Shown here in pieces: positions 58,102 to 64,000 of a stretch of DNA of 64,000 nucleotides (position 1 is its first letter; every line of letters begins with the position of its first letter). This stretch comes from Nothobranchius furzeri (taxonomy: Eukaryota; Chordata; Actinopteri; Cyprinodontiformes; Nothobranchiidae), in NCBI RefSeq assembly GCF_043380555.1, contig NC_091752.1, positions 3,627,375 through 3,691,374 on the forward strand, read 5' to 3'. A program made the translations under genes and the position numbers. The notes under the pieces are model-generated. The model was given only the letters and a program-made list of their open reading frames with translations. It made no database searches and had not been told where the DNA came from.

Positions 58102-60780
58102 CAGAATAAATTAGGAATCAATAGCAAACACTCTGTGTGTACAAATAAATAAAGTTGTTTGTTGTGCAGCCTGACCTTTTACAGTATTAAATAATCTCTG
58201 CTGTGAAATCAATTTTTTTCCACCATCTTTTAAAAATCAAACACAGCATCAATCGACCCATTGGTACTTTCAACAAGCATTCTCCTCCTCTGCTGATTCT
58301 TGGATTGGATTAAATTCAGGCATGTTTTGACCTGAGAAAGTGATAGAAAACTATACCAACAGTGGTGGGAGTATATTTTAGATCGTCTTATCCACCAATG
58401 TTGTTTTCTTGTTGAGTCTAGGAACAACTTGTTGAGTTATATGGTGTTTGTGTTCTCCTATCAAACATCTGTCTAACATTTTCTCACCTTATCTTGCACA
58501 GCTGAAACCTGAGATCTTGTATCTCCTGTTTTTATGCTTGCTGTAAGAGAACTGCTCAGTTGTTTTCACCACTCTTGACACCTTGCTGATGTAACCCACT
58601 CAGATAGTTGTAAATCCTCACAACTTCTCCCGCTGCCAGGCAGGTATGAGGCCGCGGTGAGGGGGGAGAGCATCAGGCTGTAACAAAATCCCCGTTTTGT
58701 TCCCACGTCTGAGCGAGAGCACGAGCGGTGCCGCCACTGCATTTAGATGCATCTGATTGAATCGTGCAGGAATGCCTCATTCAGCTGCAGCCTGTTCTGA
58801 AGGAGAAGAGCCAATAAAAGGAGAGCAAGCAGGGGAGAAAGGCGTCTGGCGTGCCATTGCATAATCCCAGCAGCCATTAACTCTTAGTATGCTGAGGCTG
58901 AATTAAATCATCACAGCAACAGGCCACAGGCAGAGAGGCGTCAAGCAGCTTCCAGTCAGCCTCCGGCTCGTTTGCCTCACTAGCATGGAAACGGGCCGAC
59001 GAGGCCACTGGAACGCCTCCATCTGACTTCCTGACTAATTATTGCATTTAAATAATCAATTTGCCACTTTTAATTACTTTCTTCTAAACCCAAATTTGTT
59101 TTGCATCTTCTGAGTTCAGAGATGCTTTGTTTTGTTTTCTTGTCATGATGGACAGGGCTGTTTCCATGGCAGCCCGCGCTGACCTCCCTGTTCCGGTTAC
59201 GCGGCATGAACCCACGCAGCCGAGTTCTGCTCCGACGACAGAACCAGCTTAACGTGTGACTATAAAGCGGATGGCTTCATCAGCTCCTGGCGCTGGAAGC
59301 TTGTGAATATTTTAGAGCTTCCCGGTTCCTTTGAATCCCTGCTCATACATTTTGGATGTGAACCAAGTGCCACAGCTCTGCCGGCGTTCTCCCAGGATTT
59401 GGAGAGTGGTTTCATCTTTTTAACTTTTCAAGCAAATACATATGTGTCACGTGGTTTTTCCTTTTAAAGCACACTTATTTTCTTCTTCGCCTTCTTCTTC
59501 TTCTTCCTCGAAGAGCGAGAAGAACAAAATCATGTGTTTAGGATGTCACAGTTGGAGATTTCACACCTGGAACGATTTTTTTATCCATAACGTAGTAAAC
59601 AGGGTGTCTGAGGTTTTCTGCCCGGAAGATCAAAGATTGAATTGAATTGAATTGATTCAGTCAAAACAATAAAACATTGCATTGATGGTAAACATTTACG
59701 CCTCCTGTCTCAGTAAAGCACCAGCCATGGTCTTTTTACAGTGGTCTGTTCTTTATTCCAGGTTATAAATGAACCCATTAAATTTTACCATTATGCTCAA
59801 TGAGATTAAAGGTGCAGCAGAAATGGATGCAGAGGAAAATGTCCAAATAAAACAAATATTTGAGTTGTCAAATAATCAACTAAAGCTGCTATAATAATTT
59901 TTAAATGATGCAACAGGGAACGGCACCACTACAGTAAATTAGATAGAATAATTTTAATTAAATCAGTTTCATGAAAGCGGCAATACGCTGAATTTAAACA
60001 AAGTTAATTAGCTTTGCCATTACATTTGAATACATGTTTTTGCCTTTAATTTGGGCGGTTTTTAAAATTTCCCAGCTTCATGGTTCATGTTTCTTCATCG
60101 ATATTTTTACTTTTCAAATATACAACTGAGTGGAACGCAGAGATGCACAACTTCTGCTTTTAATGGCAGATACAGATTTATTTTCTTTCATGCTGCTTGT
60201 ACGGCTCCGGTCTGCTAATATCAATTTTGGCTGATTCTTGTCAATGCAGCTGGGATAAACACTCGTTGACTTGGAAGTGTGTGGCTCTAGAGCAAAACTT
60301 CACATGGAAGATCTGTTATATTTCACAATGGTGAGTTCACCACCAGGATGTCTTGTGAGCAGATTGGTGATCATTCAATAGGTGTGTACAACTGAAAGGT
60401 CAATAAAAGAGAGGTAGATGGGTGCCCGGTCTTGAGGAATTTTAAAAGAACAAGATGGCATGCCATTGGCTACAAGGTGACCACATACAGGCAATTATGA
60501 CCATTTTGCCCATATTAAGACAACAGAGTTTTAGTTACTAGTTACTTGTTAGTTACAACAGTGGTTGGTTACTTTTTTTGGTGATCATTGATTAGGCCCA
60601 TCAAGCAGAATCTTGGCCGGTTTCATTCACAAGCAGCTATTTTGGGACACCTCTAGTAGAAAATTTACCAATGACCATAACGGCATCTGTGTGTCTAGCC
60701 ATTGGAAGGGGATCAGTTTGGGGAAATAGATATTAGTTCTAACTAAATTAAAGAGTAAATGGTCAGTCACCCATCAGGTC
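58102..60780. other. Likely intron; possible conserved non-coding block
   Basis: No exon seen. From about 58690 to 59100 the sequence is free of recognised repeats, of balanced composition, and contains homeobox-like AT cores (CTAATTATTGCATTTAAATA, CTTTTAATTAC), as many vertebrate intronic enhancers do. A short ATTGAATTGAATTGAATTGA stretch at about 59637-59656 resembles an L2-type LINE tail. Confidence 0.3.
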
Positions 60781-60784
60781 AGTG

Positions 60785-61300
60785 CTAATTAGGGGTGGGC
60801 ATTGATAATTTTGTATCAATATCAATGGCATTGTTTATTCAGTCTATCAATCCAATTCCCTCATCAATTCCAGAGTAATTCACTAGGTGCCAAAAAACTA
60901 ATAGCACACGGCCTCCTGCATTATAACTAGGGATGTCCACTCCTGATACAACTTTTTCACTTCCAATACGATGCCGATATCAAATGCTGAGCTGGAGTGG
61001 CACTATTGCACATGCGCCTCGACTTATGTAAGCAGCGGCTGACACGGATGGCGACTAGAGCGCATGTGTGTTGAGCAGAGGCAGGAAGCAAACGCAAACA
61101 TGCCGTAGCAGGCGAGCTTATAAAAATGCTCATACAATAAACGACGCATCGACTATTCGATTAATCGTCGACTATTTTTTTTGTTGTCGTCGTGATGTGT
61201 CGAGTAATCGTGGCAGCTCTAGTCCAATCGCAGCGTTGGTGACTAGAAAATCTCCTTTTGTCACTTCGCAATTTAATTGCCTATGCTACTAATCATTAAC
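60785..61300. mobile_element. Cluster of hAT element fragments
   Basis: Several left ends occur in succession: AGGGGTGGGCATTGATA near 60792, CTAGGGATGTCCACTCCTGA near 60929, and a foldback-rich CGACTATTCGATTAATCGTCGACTA-like stretch near 61148-61172. No matching right ends with duplications were found. Confidence 0.45.
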
Positions 61301-61435
61301 CCCAAAACCAGAACGGGTGAAAACACATCATTAACTTTGTTATAGCATATTTTTGGACCGAAGGCTTTTTGCTCCCCTTGATGAAAAGTCCTCTATGCAA
61401 TTATTGCAAGTGACCCTGTTGTTATTAGGGATGGG

Positions 61436-62373
61436 TACCGAATTCGGTACTTTTTAAGGTACCGGCCGAATTCCACAGTACCGACCGAGCACCAATTCAC
61501 TTCATTTGAAACGGTGCCTCGTTTCGGTACCCGTCCTTCACAACGAGAACTTGCCAAGACAGCTGCACATGCGCAAGCGCGTTAAGTCATCGGTCGCTGC
61601 GAGCCAGTTGTAAACAGAGCAGCATGGTAGAAAGAACGAAAGCTAACGCTTGGGTCCACTTCACTAAATGTGATGGGTAACTGGGTGATGATGAAACCAG
61701 CGACAACAATCTAAGTGAGACATCCTCATCTTAATCTGCTCCGGTAGGTAAATAAAATGTAAAATAACGTTAGCTTGATTTGTTAGCTTCTGTTTCACTA
61801 ATGGTGCGTTCGCTTTCTCCTCGGAACTCCGAAATTCCGACTAGAAGAACATGAGCGAGCTCTAAAGTTTGGCTTCACTTTACTAAATGCGACGGGTGAT
61901 TGGGTGAAGATGAAACCAGCAACAACGGTCTAAGTGTGGGGCATCACCATTTAAATCCGCTCCAGCAGTTAAATAAACTGTTTAAGATAACGTTAGCTTG
62001 ATATGTTAGCTTCCATTGCCACCATTGTTATCATCTAATGGTGCGTTCGCTTTCTCCTCGGAAATTCTAACTTCCCAATAGGAAAAATCAATTGAAAAAA
62101 GATGACAAAAGGAATGAAGATACACAGTAAATTTAGTTCACAATAAAGATGTTTGCTTCAGTTTAATTATCAGCTTATAAAACTACAAGGACGATGTTAA
62201 AATACAAACAGTTGTATGTTATTTATCATGATATTTATCAAATATTGTTATATATTGAGAAAAATATATATTTAATTATAAAAGAGAATTAAAATAATAG
62301 ACACTCAAAAGTATCGAAAATTGGTACCGTTAAGTACCGGTATCGATTCAAATGTCAAAGGTACCCATCCCTA
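61436..62373. mobile_element. hAT-type element with internal tandem duplication
   Basis: Ends TAGGGATGGGTACCGAATTC and GGTACCCATCCCTA. A block near 61655-61825 recurs near 61865-62060 (CTAATGGTGCGTTCGCTTTC appears in both). 938 bp; flanking duplication not seen. Confidence 0.65.
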
Positions 62374-62697
62374 CGCCATGTTTCCTGCTTCTGTAAGCAA
62401 TACAACGTGCATGGTGACGACGTTCGCACCAACTCAAGGTGATAAGGGGAATCGTTTGCAAAAGTGCCGTACAATTCCTAGGAATTCAAACAAATGGAAC
62501 CGGTTCTCAACAAGAACCGTTTTTCGATTCCCAACCCTAGAGCTAAATTCTCATTTTATGATCACAAATCTGGTTAAATTTAAGAAATATAACTCTAAAC
62601 ACCAAGCAATAAAACCATCCCAAAATCTCAACAACTTCTTTATTTTAGTAGGCGAGTGTCCTGCGGGGTCCAGAGAGTTTGAGTGTGTTTACTCGTT

Positions 62698-64000
62698 AGG
62701 GCTGGGCAAAACGATTATTTTTGTAATCTATTAATCTAGCGATTATTTTTTCGATGCATCGATTAATCTAACGATTAATTTGTTAATTTGATTAGATTAA
62801 ATTATTGATTATTTCCCAATTATTTGACTTGTATAGCAGTTTGATTATTACTAATTTATGTATCTCAATGAAATAAATGCAAATTTCTTCATTTGAACAC
62901 ATTTTAATTAAAAAATTCAAAAATAAAGTTGTTGTAATAGTAGTACAATCTTACGTTAGAGATAACATTTAACAAAAAATCATATGTTGTGCAAACTATT
63001 CATATAAATCAAGGAAAATTTATAACAAAAATATATATATAAATAGCAGCAATGGCGTCTTTTAACAAACAAAATCTAACATAAGTAACCTAAGTAGGAC
63101 TCTGTGACTAGACTTGTCCAAGCATCAGTGGTAAAGGAGATTTTGGATGAGGCCTTTTTTAGTTCGTTCCTTAGTTTCTCAACTGAAGTTTGATGCTTTC
63201 TCTCCATCATGCTTGTAAAATGGCGCCTAGAAGGCAGAGTGTAACCTGGTTGAAAAGTGGTCAGCATTTCTTTGAATCCTTCACCCTCAACCACAGCAAG
63301 TGGTCTCATGTCTTTCAGAATCATAGATAGGACGCTTTCAGTAAGTACAGCCACCTCCTGGGGGGTGCAGGGCGTTCTTTTCTGACAGAAGTCCTCCAGA
63401 CTTTTCTGTTTGTTCCTGAAAACATAAATCACACAGACAACACACAGATGAATTAAAATTATTACAAAAATATTTATGTAGAAAGCATAATATCAAAATA
63501 ATAATTTGAAGATCTGTAATTCAGTGTTTTCTCAAAATATTTAATCTATAAGATTTGTTTAAAAAGAGGTTTTTAACACAAAATGCTGCACATTTTTGTA
63601 GTCATTAGATGGTGCAACTTAGATCTATAAGATCAACAAGCTAACGTTCAAACAGGATGAGGCATTAAACTTGACAATCAAGAGTCCGTTGTCATTTTGC
63701 TTTTGCAAGCACTTCAGCAATATTGTAATAATGTCCATGACGGCTACATTTAGCAGGTGATACATTGTCTTTGTTAACATTTTTACTGCGGACAATTAGC
63801 GCTGTCCCACATTTTCAGCTCTGGCCGATTCTCATAATCAGCTTGTGCGCATTCCGACTCATTTGGCCATCATGAGCTACAAATAAAAACCAACAAAACA
63901 GATAACAGCTGCTGCTATATGTTACTGCTAAGCAGCGTGGCAGCAGTGGGTCTGCTTGTGTGTGTGAGTTAGTGCATGGCTACGTGGGAGTGTTTGGATG
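62698..64000 (-). mobile_element. hAT element with transposase fragment, running off the window
   Basis: One end at about 62698 reads TAGGGCTGGGCAAAACGATT, followed by foldback-rich AATCTATTAATCTAGCGATT-type sequence; it contains a minus-strand transposase fragment. The other end is beyond the window or lost. Confidence 0.6.
63076..63432 (-). pseudogene. hAT transposase fragment
   Basis: About 110 residues on the minus strand resemble the start of the catalytic part of ZBED-type hAT transposases: MRPLAVVEGEGFKEMLTTFQ, PGYTLPSRRHFTSMMERKH, then FTTDAWTSLVTESYLGY, where the TTDAWTS aspartate belongs to the catalytic set. A splice-acceptor-like TTTATGTTTTCAG precedes codon AAC at about 63422, so the intact gene may be spliced. 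The frame ends soon after the TTDAW motif; the remaining catalytic and dimerisation parts are not seen downstream (62698-63075). Confidence 0.65.

Overview
The window is animal nuclear DNA, almost certainly from a teleost fish. The genes have vertebrate introns with GT/AG borders, two of them are recognisable vertebrate orthologues (mrpl2 and a kinesin light chain, best read as klc4), and the rest is dominated by fish-type repeats: L2/Rex1-like and L1/Tx1-like LINEs, a Tc1 transposon with long terminal repeats, many short hAT-type elements with 8-bp target duplications, TTAA-target MITEs and tRNA-derived SINEs. It contains no bacterial-style operon, CRISPR array or rRNA.

Layout. 1-436: fragments of a TTAA-target MITE. 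669-1002: the last two coding exons (+) of a gene I could not name. 3206-6140: complete mitochondrial ribosomal protein gene mrpl2 on the minus strand, seven exons, 293 codons, with a LINE fragment in its second intron. 6757-9498: 5'-truncated L1/Tx1-type LINE with a flanking duplication. 9598-10380 and about 13280-15645: two copies of one L2-like LINE family, the first with its centre deleted. 19981-43089: complete coding part of klc4 on the plus strand, 15 coding exons, 630 codons, all splice phases consistent. Its last long intron (28588-42613) is packed with transposons, a 71-bp-arm perfect palindrome and a piggyBac-like MITE containing nine 78-bp tandem repeats. About 45400-45985: CpG-rich promoter and the first coding exon of the next plus-strand gene; by human gene order (KLC4, MRPL2 and PTK7 are neighbours) it may be ptk7, but the exon alone does not prove it. 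From 46000 to 64000 I see no further exon, only repeats (Tc1, SINE, hAT elements, hAT transposase remnants), which would fit a long first intron.

How the parts work together. mrpl2 (large mitochondrial ribosomal subunit) and klc4 (cargo-binding chain of kinesin-1) are housekeeping genes sharing a region but not a pathway. The unnamed gene and mrpl2 converge and have overlapping poly(A) signals; mrpl2 and klc4 diverge. I did not find a clearly new biological system. The most notable structures are the long perfect palindrome next to a hAT insertion, a non-autonomous hAT family in which two copies share the same frameshift in a BED zinc-finger remnant, a nested insertion that dates transposon families relative to each other, and the minisatellite-bearing TTAA element.
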